A DNA stretch of 14,008 nt from an uncultured Porphyromonadaceae bacterium (lineage in GTDB: Bacteria; Bacteroidota; Bacteroidia; Bacteroidales; Muribaculaceae), in NCBI GenBank assembly GCA_947176615.1, contig CAMWRO010000047.1, forward strand, positions 1 through 14,008, written 5' to 3'. Every line of letters starts with the position of its first letter. Positions within the stretch are counted from its first letter, which is position 1. A program made the position numbers and the translations under genes. The notes beneath the pieces were generated by a model, which did no database searches, was not told where the DNA came from, and was given only the letters and a program-made list of their open reading frames with translations. Positions 6,926-14,008 of the stretch are shown here, in pieces.

Positions 6926-7702
6926 TCAGCTTACGATTACCGGGATGCCGAGGTCGCGGATGCGCCCGGCGATTGTTTCAAGCTCCTCGCGTGGAATCTT
7001 GACGAGGTTTTCGGCCGGAGTCTTGCGGTCGATGGAGTAAACCATCACTTCGCGCGGCTTTATCTCTCGATAGGCGTCGATGAGCGCGTCGACTTCGGCA
7101 GGGGTGGTGTTGTCGATTGTGACACCGTTGTATTCGCCGCGCAGAAACATGGTCTGAATGATTGCGTCGTGGCCGAAGTCTTTCAGCCGGCCGATGACCT
7201 TTTCGCTCGTGAACGACGGTGAGAGCGGGCGGTCGATTTCACGCATAGTCGGTGTGACAGCCGAGTCGAGCTTCAGAATCGCGTTGTCGACGCGGTGTAA
7301 CGCCTTGACGACCGACTCGCTGTCGAGACGGGTCGAGTTGCACAACACGCTGATTTTCACATCGGGAAAATACTTGTCGCGCAACGCGGTGACATCGTCG
7401 ACGATACCCTCGAAGTCAGGGTGCATCGTCGGCTCGCCGTTGCCCGAAAAGGTTATGACATCGAGCTGTTCACCGGCCTCCTTCATCGAGCGGAGTTTCG
7501 TTTCAAGGTCGCGTGCCACCTCGGCCCGGGAGGGAAGACCCGCCTTTCCGGGGCCCTGCGCGTTGAATCCCGCCTCGCAGTAGAGGCAGTCAAATGTACA
7601 CACTTTCCCGTCGCGGGGACTGAGGTTGACCCCGAGCGACGTGCCGAGGCGCCGCGAGTGAATGGGGCCGAAAATCGTTGAATGAAACAATACAGTCTGC
7701 AT
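6926..7702 (-). CDS. Small radical SAM iron-sulfur protein
   Basis: 258 residues. The cluster motif is C35-x3-C39-x2-C42 (CTFDCLYC), which binds a 4Fe-4S cluster and SAM. FSGNGEPTMHP (85-95) is the glycine-rich SAM-binding turn. Before the cluster motif stands FGPIHSRRLGTSLGVNL, a signature of the COG0731-like group related to the wyosine-synthesis radical SAM fold. There is no SPASM domain, so this is a minimal barrel protein. The substrate is unknown. The ATG at 7702 is chosen because an earlier in-frame codon at 7738 lies inside the proB terminator; MQTVLFHSTIFGPIH is the natural start. A -7 box lies 7 nt upstream of the ATG, suggesting a leaderless or nearly leaderless transcript. It probably reads on into ldcA, though no functional link is evident. 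Confidence 0.9.
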   Translation of the reverse strand: MQTVLFHSTIFGPIHSRRLGTSLGVNLSPRDGKVCTFDCLYCEAGFNAQGPGKAGLPSRAEVARDLETKLRSMKEAGEQLDVITFSGNGEPTMHPDFEGIVDDVTALRDKYFPDVKISVLCNSTRLDSESVVKALHRVDNAILKLDSAVTPTMREIDRPLSPSFTSEKVIGRLKDFGHDAIIQTMFLRGEYNGVTIDNTTPAEVDALIDAYREIKPREVMVYSIDRKTPAENLVKIPREELETIAGRIRDLGIPVIVS

Positions 7703-7709
7703 AATGAGA

Positions 7710-7717
7710 CAAAAATA
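7710..7717 (-). promoter_or_regulatory. -7 box of the radical SAM gene, almost at its start codon
   Basis: On the minus strand this reads TATTTTTG, an exact TAnnTTTG match, with only 7 nt between it and the ATG at 7702. A partial -33 box (TTG, plus-strand CAA at 7736-7738) lies 18 nt upstream, inside the loop of the proB terminator. If used, transcription would begin at or within a few bases of the start codon. Confidence 0.5.
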
Positions 7718-7720
7718 CGA

Positions 7721-7759
7721 AAAAAAACGCCGTTCCAAGCATCCCGAGCGGCGTTTTTT
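7721..7759 (-). terminator. Intrinsic terminator of proB
   Basis: The arms 7722-7732 and 7749-7759 pair perfectly over 11 bp (A-run plus CGCCG with CGGCG plus T-run), with up to three more pairs including a G-U. On the minus strand the GC core is followed by seven or more Ts. It lies 24 nt past the proB stop. The symmetrical A and T runs make it a potential bidirectional terminator, but no plus-strand gene reads into it. Confidence 0.85.
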
Positions 7760-7783
7760 AGGATATAGTTATGAATATAATGT

Positions 7784-8881
7784 TTATTCCGGTGCTAAAT
7801 ATATGTAGTCGGCGTGAATGATGGGGCGGGTGCCGCGGGTGCCGATGATTGAGGCGGCTTTGAGGTTGTCGCATCCGGCACGTCCGAGGGCGATCAGGGT
7901 GCCGTCGGGCCCCGTGATGCGCACAATGTCGTCTTTGTCCCACTCTCCCGAGACGCTGTCAACCCCGACCGGGAGCAGGCTTGCCCCTTTGCCCGACAGG
8001 AGGGCATCGGCGGCCCCGGCATTGATGCGTATTTCCCCTTTGGCAAAATCCTCGCTGTGGGCAATCCATTTTTTGACCCCTGATGTTTCTTTGGCTGCGG
8101 GGACGAAAAGAGTGTGGGGGACTGAATCGGGACTGTCGACGAGGGTGGTCAGGATGTTTTCGCGCTTGCCGTTGGCAATCACGACCGCGATGCCTTCCGA
8201 TGCCACTTTGCGGGCGATGCGGTTCTTTGTGGTCATTCCTCCGCGCCCGAGCGATGACTTGGAGGCCGAGATGTAGCGGCTCAGGTCCATCGAGGGGGTA
8301 ATCTCGGGGATGACTGTAGATGAGGGCAGTGCCGGGTCGCCGTTGTAGATGCCGTCGATGTTGCTGAGAATCACGAGCATGTCGACTCCGAGCATCGAGG
8401 CGATGAGTCCTGACAACTCGTCGTTGTCGGTAAACATCAGTTCGGTAATCGACACGGTGTCATTCTCGTTGACGACAGGTATCACACCGGCGGCAAGCAT
8501 CGTCTCCATGCAGTGTTTCTGATTCAGGTAATGGCGGCGTGTCGAGAAATTTTCCTTGGTCGTCAGCACCTGTCCGCAGGCAATCCCGTGGTCGCGGAAC
8601 AGTTCATAGTAGCGGTTGATGAGGCGTGCCTGCCCGACTGCGCTGAAAAGCTGTCGGGCCGAGACGGGGTCGAGCTGATGATGTATTTCCCCCGCGAGGG
8701 CACTGCGGCCCGAGGCGACCGCACCCGATGAAATCATCACCACGCGGATGCCGCGGTGGTGGAGGTCGGCTATCTGGTCGACGAGCGAGCTCATGCGTGT
8801 CACGTCGAGACTCCCGTCGGCGCGGGTGAGCACATTGCTGCCGATTTTGACGGCGATTGAACGGAATTTGCTGAAATCCAT
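7784..8881 (-). CDS. proB: Glutamate 5-kinase with C-terminal PUA domain
   Basis: 365 residues. It phosphorylates L-glutamate with ATP, the first and usually proline-inhibited step of proline synthesis. The amino acid kinase domain shows VKIGSNVL (11-18), SSGAVASG (51-58), NENDTVS (138-144), TDNDELSGLIA (151-161) and GRGGMTTK (212-219), where many homologues have GTGGMxTK. The PUA domain covers about 283-362, from GEIRINAGAADALL to ADYIYL. Length matches the E. coli protein (367). The ATG at 8881 is preferred over a TTG at 8896 because the conserved kinase strand then starts at the usual distance. proA, commonly adjacent, is not beside it here: the gene stands alone between a divergent kup and its own terminator. 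Confidence 0.95.
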   Translation of the reverse strand: MDFSKFRSIAVKIGSNVLTRADGSLDVTRMSSLVDQIADLHHRGIRVVMISSGAVASGRSALAGEIHHQLDPVSARQLFSAVGQARLINRYYELFRDHGIACGQVLTTKENFSTRRHYLNQKHCMETMLAAGVIPVVNENDTVSITELMFTDNDELSGLIASMLGVDMLVILSNIDGIYNGDPALPSSTVIPEITPSMDLSRYISASKSSLGRGGMTTKNRIARKVASEGIAVVIANGKRENILTTLVDSPDSVPHTLFVPAAKETSGVKKWIAHSEDFAKGEIRINAGAADALLSGKGASLLPVGVDSVSGEWDKDDIVRITGPDGTLIALGRAGCDNLKAASIIGTRGTRPIIHADYIYLAPE

Positions 8882-8907
8882 GTCCGGGATAATCAAGTTA
8901 GAGAGTG

Positions 8908-8915
8908 CAAAGTTA
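8908..8915 (-). promoter_or_regulatory. -7 promoter box of proB
   Basis: On the minus strand this is TAACTTTG, an exact TAnnTTTG match, 26 nt before the proB ATG. No good -33 box is visible. A second match, TATGTTTG, lies further upstream (8959-8966, minus strand) within a direct repeat TGCAAACG/TGCAAACA (8949-8964). The kup promoter in the same gap is not recognisable. Confidence 0.5.
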
Positions 8916-8993
8916 GCATTTCTTCACCACATGTCGATATATAATGGCTGCAAACGTGCAAACATAGTGCCGATTAAAGGTGTTTGTCAGAAT

Positions 8994-10958
8994 ATGGACA
9001 GAACGTTTCAACAACAATCGGGCAGCCACGGTGTCAGACGCGTGACCGCGATGGCTTTGCTTGTGACGATGGGTATAGTGTTCGGCGACATCGGCACCTC
9101 GCCGCTCTATGTCATGAAGGCGATAACGGCGGTGACACCGCGCTGGGACGCCGATTTTATTATCGGGGCGGTGTCGTGTGTGATATGGACACTCACGATT
9201 CAGACCACGGTCAAATATGTGCTCATCGCCCTGCGGGCCGACAACCACGGCGAGGGTGGAATCCTTGCCCTTTATGCGCTGCTCAAGCGGCATGGCGGGA
9301 AGGGGTTGTTTGTTATAGCCGCGGTCGGGGCGAGCACGCTCGTCGCCGACGGGGTAATCACGCCGGCAATCACTGTCACGACCGCCATCGAGGGCCTCAG
9401 GGGAATATGGGCCGAAACCCCCGTTGTGCCCATTGTTATCGGCATAATCACGGTAATATTTTTTGTGCAGCAGACCGGCACCTCGGCTATAGGCCGGTGG
9501 TTCGGGCCATTCATGCTCGCGTGGTTTCTGATGCTGGGTGTCCTCGGGATTGCCAATGTGGGTCACGACATGTCGATATTCCGTGCGTTTAACCCGTGGT
9601 ATGCGGTCCGGTTGCTTGCCGGAAATCCCGAGTGGTTCCTGATACTCGGGGCGGTGTTTCTCTGCACGACGGGAGCCGAGGCCCTTTACTCGGACCTCGG
9701 GCATTGCGGGCGCATGAACATCACCGTGTCATGGCTTTTTGTCAAAGTCATGCTGATACTCAACTATCTCGGGCAGGGGGCGTGGATATTGAGCGCGGGA
9801 CCCGATGGAGTGGTCGGCGTCAATCCGTTTTTTGCCATCATGCCGTCATGGTTTGTCGTGCCGGGAATTATAATGTCGACCGGGGCGGCCATTATCGCGA
9901 GTCAGGCATTGCTGAGCGGGTCGTTCACCATCTTCAGCGAGGCGATGAACCTTGATTTCTCCCCCCGTTTCCGCATCAAGTACCCGTCGCGGCTGAAGGG
10001 TCAGCTCTATGTCCCGGCGGTGAACTGGTCGCTCTATGTCGGCTGCATCATCACCGTGCTGCTTTTCCGCGACTCGGCGGGGATGGAGGCTGCTTATGGT
10101 CTCGCAATTACGATTACCATGCTGATGACCACCGCGTTGCTCGGGTTCTATCTCCACTACAAGGGTGTCCCGCTGTGGGTGACATGTGTCTTTTTCGTCG
10201 TCTTTGCCGCGATAGAGGGGTGCTTTTTTGCCGCCAACATGTTCAAGTTCATGCACGGGGGATGGTTCACGCTGCTTATTGCAGGGGTTATATGCGCCAT
10301 GATGCTTGTGTGGAACCGAGCGACCGCTGTGCGCAACCGTTATATCGAGTATGTCGACCTTGATTCCGAGGCATCCCTGCTCGTCGACATCAGCCGTGAG
10401 CGCGACATTCCACTTTATGCCTCCAACCTCATTTATTTCAGTCGGTCGCGCGATGCCCGCAAGGTGGAGAGCAAGCTCATCTACTCGATTGTCAACAAAG
10501 GCCCCAAGCGTGCCGACCGATACTGGATCATAAGCCTGAACCATACCGATGACCCCGACACGCTTCAATACAGTTGCCGCACGCTGGTGCCCGACACGCT
10601 CCTCAGGGTAGAGATAAATATCGGTTTCCGCATCCAGCCGCGCGTCACCGTCTATCTGCGCCAGATTGTCGAGGACCTTGTGGCGGCGGGTGAGATAGAC
10701 CTGTGCAGCCGTTACGGGTCACTGCGCTCGCGCGGCATACCGGGAAATTTCCGTTTTATTCTGATTCACCGCATTTTCTCGCCGTCGAGCAACTGCTCGG
10801 TGCGTGCGGCCGCGATGATGCAGATGTACGGGTGGCTGCGGAGGCTCGGCATAAGCGATGAAAACGCGATGGGACTCGACACGAGCAACGTGACGGTCGA
10901 GACTGTCCCGCTCATTATCAATCATCAGGAACCCCGCCGCATCGGGAGAGTAAAATAG
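8994..10958 (+). CDS. kup: KUP/HAK/KT family potassium transporter
   Basis: 654 residues. It imports potassium, probably by proton symport, at the inner membrane. Family signatures in order: VFGDIGTSPLYV (29-40), NHGEGGILALYALL (84-97), VADGVITPAITV (117-128), TGAEALYSDLGHCGR (226-240) and SQALLSGSFTIFSEAMNL (303-320). About twelve membrane helices end near residue 440 and a soluble C-terminal domain of about 210 residues follows, as expected for the family; E. coli Kup has 622 residues. The frame is open for a further 82 codons upstream, but that part lies antisense to proB and looks non-coding. The ATG at 8994 puts the first signature at the normal distance; the ATG at 8931 is a less likely alternative. 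The stop is only 9 nt from the convergent neighbour's stop, leaving no room for a separate terminator. Confidence 0.95.
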   Translation: MDRTFQQQSGSHGVRRVTAMALLVTMGIVFGDIGTSPLYVMKAITAVTPRWDADFIIGAVSCVIWTLTIQTTVKYVLIALRADNHGEGGILALYALLKRHGGKGLFVIAAVGASTLVADGVITPAITVTTAIEGLRGIWAETPVVPIVIGIITVIFFVQQTGTSAIGRWFGPFMLAWFLMLGVLGIANVGHDMSIFRAFNPWYAVRLLAGNPEWFLILGAVFLCTTGAEALYSDLGHCGRMNITVSWLFVKVMLILNYLGQGAWILSAGPDGVVGVNPFFAIMPSWFVVPGIIMSTGAAIIASQALLSGSFTIFSEAMNLDFSPRFRIKYPSRLKGQLYVPAVNWSLYVGCIITVLLFRDSAGMEAAYGLAITITMLMTTALLGFYLHYKGVPLWVTCVFFVVFAAIEGCFFAANMFKFMHGGWFTLLIAGVICAMMLVWNRATAVRNRYIEYVDLDSEASLLVDISRERDIPLYASNLIYFSRSRDARKVESKLIYSIVNKGPKRADRYWIISLNHTDDPDTLQYSCRTLVPDTLLRVEINIGFRIQPRVTVYLRQIVEDLVAAGEIDLCSRYGSLRSRGIPGNFRFILIHRIFSPSSNCSVRAAAMMQMYGWLRRLGISDENAMGLDTSNVTVETVPLIINHQEPRRIGRVK

Positions 10959-10967
10959 TTCCTCGTG

Positions 10968-11741
10968 TTACCGGGGGAGCGTCTTGCCGAAAGTTAGGCA
11001 GATTCCTACCTGTACCGTCAGTGAGTTGCCGCCGAAATTTTTCTGCCTGAAGGATTGCAGCGTCTCGCCCCGCTTTGTAATGCGGGTGTATTGCCCCTCG
11101 ATGTCGCCGAATGACTGCCGGTAGCCGATGCAGGCGGTCAGGCCGAAGATGCGCGACAGCTGCCGCATCACCGACACCTTGGGCATTATCGCGAAACAGG
11201 TCGACTTGCCCCAGTGGACAATGACCCCCTGCTTGTCGTTATACTCGACATGTTCCCTTACATATTCCTTGCTCATGGCGCGAGGTTCATAGAAAGTCGC
11301 TCCGAATCCCATCTGAAACATCACCGCCCACGGCCCCTTGATGATGCGGTAGACCGGCCCGACGGTAAGTCCCGACACGTCCCACATCCGTTGATTGTCA
11401 TTGGAATAGTAGTGGTATCTGTCTTGGTTGCTTTCGGGATACTCGCAGTCGCCGTATATGAATGTCCCCGACGCGTCTACCCCGATGCCCCAGTTGTCAT
11501 TGACCATGAGGCAATAGTCCATGCCCGAGGCCATGCCGAGCGGCGTGTTGCTGCTGCTCGGGAAGGAGTAGCGCGTCAGGTCGGTCGTCGAGCGTCCCGT
11601 CAGCACGCCCAAGCCTACGCCCAATCCGATTTTGTGGCGGAAATTGGCCCTCAGTTCCTTTTTCATCCCGGCATTGCCATCAGCAGCCGAGACTCCGGCG
11701 GCAACCATCGCCGCGATTATCAGAATAAATAACTTTTTCAT
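10968..11741 (-). CDS. Exported barrel-like protein, paralogue of its upstream neighbour
   Basis: 257 residues with a clear signal peptide (MKKLFILIIAAMVAAG, cleavage likely near SA-A at 19-20). The mature part alternates polar and hydrophobic residues with many Gly, Tyr and Phe and ends in strand-like LTVQVGICLTFG, in the style of 8-10 strand outer-membrane beta-barrels. It aligns with the protein at 11749-12513 almost without gaps: YPE at 101/99, W120/W120, Y131/Y131, TF at 149-150/149-150, REH at 162/161, W177/W176, C182/C180, P187/P186 and GQY at 216/215. It is the last gene of a three-gene operon, 7 nt after its neighbour. Function is unknown; outer-membrane location is inferred. Confidence 0.85.
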   Translation of the reverse strand: MKKLFILIIAAMVAAGVSAADGNAGMKKELRANFRHKIGLGVGLGVLTGRSTTDLTRYSFPSSSNTPLGMASGMDYCLMVNDNWGIGVDASGTFIYGDCEYPESNQDRYHYYSNDNQRMWDVSGLTVGPVYRIIKGPWAVMFQMGFGATFYEPRAMSKEYVREHVEYNDKQGVIVHWGKSTCFAIMPKVSVMRQLSRIFGLTACIGYRQSFGDIEGQYTRITKRGETLQSFRQKNFGGNSLTVQVGICLTFGKTLPR

Positions 11742-11748
11742 GATTGGG

Positions 11749-12513
11749 TTATTTTGTATTTCCGAATGAGATGCGTATTCCCAACCCTGTCGCGTAGTTC
11801 TTACTGAATTTTACGTTTGTCGAGTATTTCTGAATCATGTTTCCGAAATAATCTTCCCGGTAGTATTGTCCTGTCATGCTCCCGAATACAAATGAATATC
11901 GATAGCTGAAGTACACTCCGACATTTTGGCTCAGATTGAAAGTGCAGGTCGCGCCGGGCGTTATTGAAAAATGACATCGGTTGTCCCACGTTATTTTGAC
12001 GCGTTCCTCGGTTCCATTGGTCAGATGTTCGCGCAGATAATTCCCGTTTCGGGCAGGAATGAAGAACGTGAGCCCCACCCCGGCATCAAATGCAAACTCC
12101 CATCGCCGATAATTGAACCGGTATGACGGAACCGCGCTGCACCGCAGCGTGTGCCACGTCCTGTGTGACGGTGTCCCCTCGTTGCCATAGTAATAAGAAT
12201 CCTTGTCAGGCTCGGGATAGGCCGATTGCCCGTGAATGGGAATCCAGTCAAAATCTCCTCCGATTCCGAATCTCTTTGTCAGGTTGTAACGATATCTTAA
12301 CGACATTCCGTCATCTTGATCTGCATCGGGCCCGTGGGCAAATGACAATCCCGTCACCCCGTCACACGGACGGTTGACCATTCTCCCTATCATCCATCCG
12401 AAATAAATCTGGTGCCGGGTTGATGTGTAATCGGCCTTGTTGTCATTCCTTTCTTGTGAATGTGTCACCGATGATACCAACGACATCAATAAAATAAGCA
12501 TTAGCCGGTTCAT
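11749..12513 (-). CDS. Exported barrel-like protein, middle gene of the operon
   Basis: 254 residues. The N-terminus MNRLMLILLMSLVSSVTHS looks like a signal peptide cleaved near residue 19. The mature part has beta-rich alternation with many aromatic residues, and the final strand is ATGLGIRISFGNTK. It is a diverged, co-linear paralogue of the 257-residue protein just downstream, sharing YPE, YY, W120, Y131, TF, REH, W, C, P and GQY positions. The most alike section is the C-terminal half (FSYRYSFVFGSMTGQY versus IGYRQSFGDIEGQY). The ATG overlaps the upstream gene's TGA by 4 nt, so translation is probably coupled. By eye, base composition is more AT-rich than in the metabolic genes. I do not recognise a named family. 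Confidence 0.85.
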   Translation of the reverse strand: MNRLMLILLMSLVSSVTHSQERNDNKADYTSTRHQIYFGWMIGRMVNRPCDGVTGLSFAHGPDADQDDGMSLRYRYNLTKRFGIGGDFDWIPIHGQSAYPEPDKDSYYYGNEGTPSHRTWHTLRCSAVPSYRFNYRRWEFAFDAGVGLTFFIPARNGNYLREHLTNGTEERVKITWDNRCHFSITPGATCTFNLSQNVGVYFSYRYSFVFGSMTGQYYREDYFGNMIQKYSTNVKFSKNYATGLGIRISFGNTK

Positions 12514-12986
12514 TGGATTGCCACCTCCTCTTGGTCTTGAGTATATTTGATTAAGATATTTTCTCTTGTAGGATAGCCATATTCGTTATACTCGTTTTCG
12601 GTCACTTCGTGATAGAGAAAGAGGTTGTCAGCCGGTTCAGGATTCTTTTGGGTCTCGTATGTCTCAAACATTTCGGGTGACTGTATAATAACATGAAAAA
12701 AGTTGAGATAACTGGACGGCTTCGCCTCCACATGAATGATAGCCGAGTCACCCGGTATAATCAGCGGATAGTTGTTCTTATCCAATCGATGCATTCGCGC
12801 GACATCGTAAGGCCGCAGATATTCTTGTGCGGTATATCCGTACAGGACTCGGATATCTGACTCCGAATTATTTATAACAGTCACAGTCGGCCATCCGAGC
12901 CTGATTCCTTCCGGGTCGTCACATTGGGTCGACAGCAGTGTCATTGACACCGCCAAGATGGCAAGGTTTGTTATGAGTCGGTTCAT
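12510..12986 (-). CDS. Small exported protein, possible lipoprotein, first gene of the operon
   Basis: 158 residues. The N-terminus MNRLITNLAILAVSMTLLSTQC is a signal sequence ending in Cys22 followed by DDPE. The acidic residues straight after Cys resemble the surface-export signal of Bacteroidota lipoproteins, but the Gln before Cys is not a good lipobox residue, so lipidation is uncertain. The mature part begins with a short beta-rich segment (TVTVINNSESDIRVLYGY), which resembles small extracellular Ig-like or transthyretin-like folds only in texture. Family not recognised. It leads the operon and overlaps the next gene by 4 nt. No convincing -7 box was found upstream on the minus strand. 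Confidence 0.75.
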   Translation of the reverse strand: MNRLITNLAILAVSMTLLSTQCDDPEGIRLGWPTVTVINNSESDIRVLYGYTAQEYLRPYDVARMHRLDKNNYPLIIPGDSAIIHVEAKPSSYLNFFHVIIQSPEMFETYETQKNPEPADNLFLYHEVTENEYNEYGYPTRENILIKYTQDQEEVAIQ

Positions 12987-13315
12987 TTAGGAAATAAGGT
13001 AGTTATATCAGGTGAAGAAATGTAATAGGTAAAATTTTATAGTTGTTTTAATGATTTTTGCGCAATTTACAACTTTTTCTACAAAAAGCCAAGAATTGAG
13101 GAAGAGAAGAATGATTTTTATGTTAATCTTGTCAGATTGCAGATGTGCAAATATGTTCTGAATAATCAATAAAAACCACACTAAAATCGATTTTTAAGGA
13201 TTAGTTAACATCAATAAACTCAGCAAGTGTGCAAAGATTGGGGGTTATTTGAATTTTTCTGTGTAAATTTGCAGCTGATAAGTTACTCTCTCAATCTAAA
13301 TTGATGCAATTAATC
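12987..13315. other. AT-rich divergent intergenic region
   Basis: About 330 bases between the envelope operon (minus) and the 217-aa protein gene (plus). It is much richer in A and T than the flanking genes, with several poly-A and poly-T runs. I see a plus-strand -7 box (13264-13271) but no exact minus-strand box. A 6-bp inverted repeat CTTTTT/AAAAAG at 13073-13088 is too weak to call. No small ORF or RNA gene is supported. Confidence 0.6.
13264..13271 (+). promoter_or_regulatory. -7 promoter box for the 217-aa protein gene
   Basis: TAAATTTG matches TAnnTTTG exactly, 44 nt before the ATG at 13316. The nearest TTG on the -33 side (13238-13240) is 23 nt away, slightly long, and a TTTG at 13248-13251 is too close, so the -33 box is weak. 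Confidence 0.5.
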
Positions 13316-13969
13316 ATGGCTAAGTTCAACTATATACAGGTGGCGTTGCGCGGTGATGTGAATAACGCGACACGCACGATTTATTCTTATCCGGCAGGGG
13401 GTGGCAATGTCGAGGCCCGGTGGGACAGCACACTGGTGGAGCCGGGAGCGGCGTTGCAGCGTTTTCTCAACACGTCGGAGTGTTATGTGATGCAGTCGGT
13501 GCGTCGCGGACGTTACTTTTCGATGATTGCCCGCAACACGGTTGACCCGTCGAGCGGTTATTATATGATTTCGATTTTTGTCGAGGCCGGCTGCTCGCTC
13601 TCGGGCAAGCAGATGCTCTCGGCGTTCTCGGCATTGAAAAAGACACTTGTCGAGGAGGGTAAGCGTGACGACGAGGCGGTCGAGGCGGCTCTGGAAAGCG
13701 CGGGCGTGCCGGTTGAGCCGGTGCGTCTCGACTCGTGGAACTATGTCGCTCCGGTGTTGCCCGAGGGGCAGCAGGTTGTCGACGCTGCCTATCGCACCTA
13801 TATTTCCATACAAGAGCTGGAGTCGATTTTCTCGTTTCCGGCGCAACCCGATTATGACCACTATCGCTGCGTGATTGTCGTGTCGGCGACCACCTCGCTG
13901 CGCCCCGGCATAAAGATGACGCGTCTGACCACCCCGATAAAAAAGCAATATACGGTGGTGTTTCCCTAG
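13316..13969 (+). CDS. Uncharacterised 217-aa protein
   Basis: 217 residues from the ATG at 13316 (MAKFNYIQVALRGDVNN); an ATG at 13304 would add four. No signal peptide or membrane helix is seen, so it is probably cytoplasmic. Visible features are a beta-rich N-terminus (IQVALRGD, TIYSYP), a central IARNTVDPSSGYYMISIFVEAG segment, a helical part with acidic and basic residues (about 100-128) and a conserved-looking end, YRCVIVVSATTSLRPGIKM followed by TTPIKKQYTVVFP. I do not recognise a named domain. It ends at TAG 13967-13969. The same frame then reads GVETS, a second TAG (13985-13987) and PVAYDGD to the window edge, so the protein may be the N-terminal part of a once longer product. It is divergent from the envelope operon. 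Confidence 0.75.
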   Translation: MAKFNYIQVALRGDVNNATRTIYSYPAGGGNVEARWDSTLVEPGAALQRFLNTSECYVMQSVRRGRYFSMIARNTVDPSSGYYMISIFVEAGCSLSGKQMLSAFSALKKTLVEEGKRDDEAVEAALESAGVPVEPVRLDSWNYVAPVLPEGQQVVDAAYRTYISIQELESIFSFPAQPDYDHYRCVIVVSATTSLRPGIKMTRLTTPIKKQYTVVFP

Positions 13970-14008
13970 GGGGTGGAGACATCATAGCCGGTGGCCTATG
14001 ACGGCGAC
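13970..14008 (+). other. Open edge after the 217-aa gene; possible next start
   Basis: In the frame of the preceding gene this reads GVETS, TAG, PVAYDGD. A GTG at 13991 or an ATG at 13998 (in a different frame) could begin a further gene. Too short to decide. Confidence 0.2.

Noticed and set aside
8940..8945. TATAAT sequence upstream of kup
   Set aside because: Bacteroidota primary promoters use TAnnTTTG, and there is no matching TTGACA-like box at the right distance.
8748..8993. 82-codon upstream extension of the kup frame
   Set aside because: It is antisense to the start of proB, lacks similarity to Kup N-termini and ends at a good ATG at 8994.
13073..13088. CTTTTT/AAAAAG inverted repeat
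   Set aside because: Only six mostly A-T pairs in an AT-rich region; expected by chance.
13310..13948. Minus-strand 212-codon open frame opposite the 217-aa gene
   Set aside because: It mirrors the plus-strand gene; the plus strand has the promoter box, a sensible ATG and a protein-like composition.
13967..13987. TAG codon reassignment
   Set aside because: purD and kup end at TAG with normal C-termini, so TAG acts as a stop in this genome.

Overview
The window looks like chromosomal DNA from a Bacteroidales bacterium. It is moderately GC-rich in its genes, and the protein style (RlmL with a basic tail, PurD, PdxB, Kup) points to the Muribaculaceae (Duncaniella/Muribaculum-like). That placement is inferred from protein flavour, from Bacteroidota-type -7 promoter boxes (TAnnTTTG) ahead of several genes and from the lack of Shine-Dalgarno sites; no marker gene is present. 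I see no rRNA, tRNA, CRISPR array, insertion sequence or phage gene. Most of the window is ordinary core metabolism.

Layout. (a) 1-477, plus: C-terminal part of a tetrameric ion-channel protein with an unusual selectivity filter. (b) 478-646: a near-perfect palindrome and the promoter of the next gene. (c) 647-5853, plus: a THUMP rRNA methyltransferase (RlmL-like), purD (purine synthesis), a polytopic membrane protein of unknown role, and pdxB (vitamin B6 synthesis), which overlaps the membrane protein gene by 4 nt. (d) 5923-8881, minus: ldcA (murein recycling), a small radical SAM protein and proB (proline synthesis). A clear intrinsic terminator after proB abuts the radical SAM gene's promoter. 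(e) 8994-10958, plus: kup potassium transporter, divergent from proB. (f) 10968-12986, minus: a compact three-gene operon of exported proteins, namely a possible lipoprotein followed by two mutually paralogous barrel-like proteins. This is the least explained part. (g) 12987-13315: AT-rich divergent intergenic region. (h) 13316-13969, plus: an unrecognised 217-aa protein, followed in frame by two amber codons and then open frame to the window end.

Three intergenic gaps carry degenerate tandem repeats with a 7-nt period, resembling the heptameric short tandem repeats known from cyanobacterial genomes. The core genes are housekeeping units without an evident common pathway. The leads most worth following are the paralogous envelope operon, the heptamer arrays, the odd channel filter, the compact terminator/promoter at 7702-7759 and the amber-interrupted frame at the right edge. 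I do not see convincing evidence of a new defence or mobile system.
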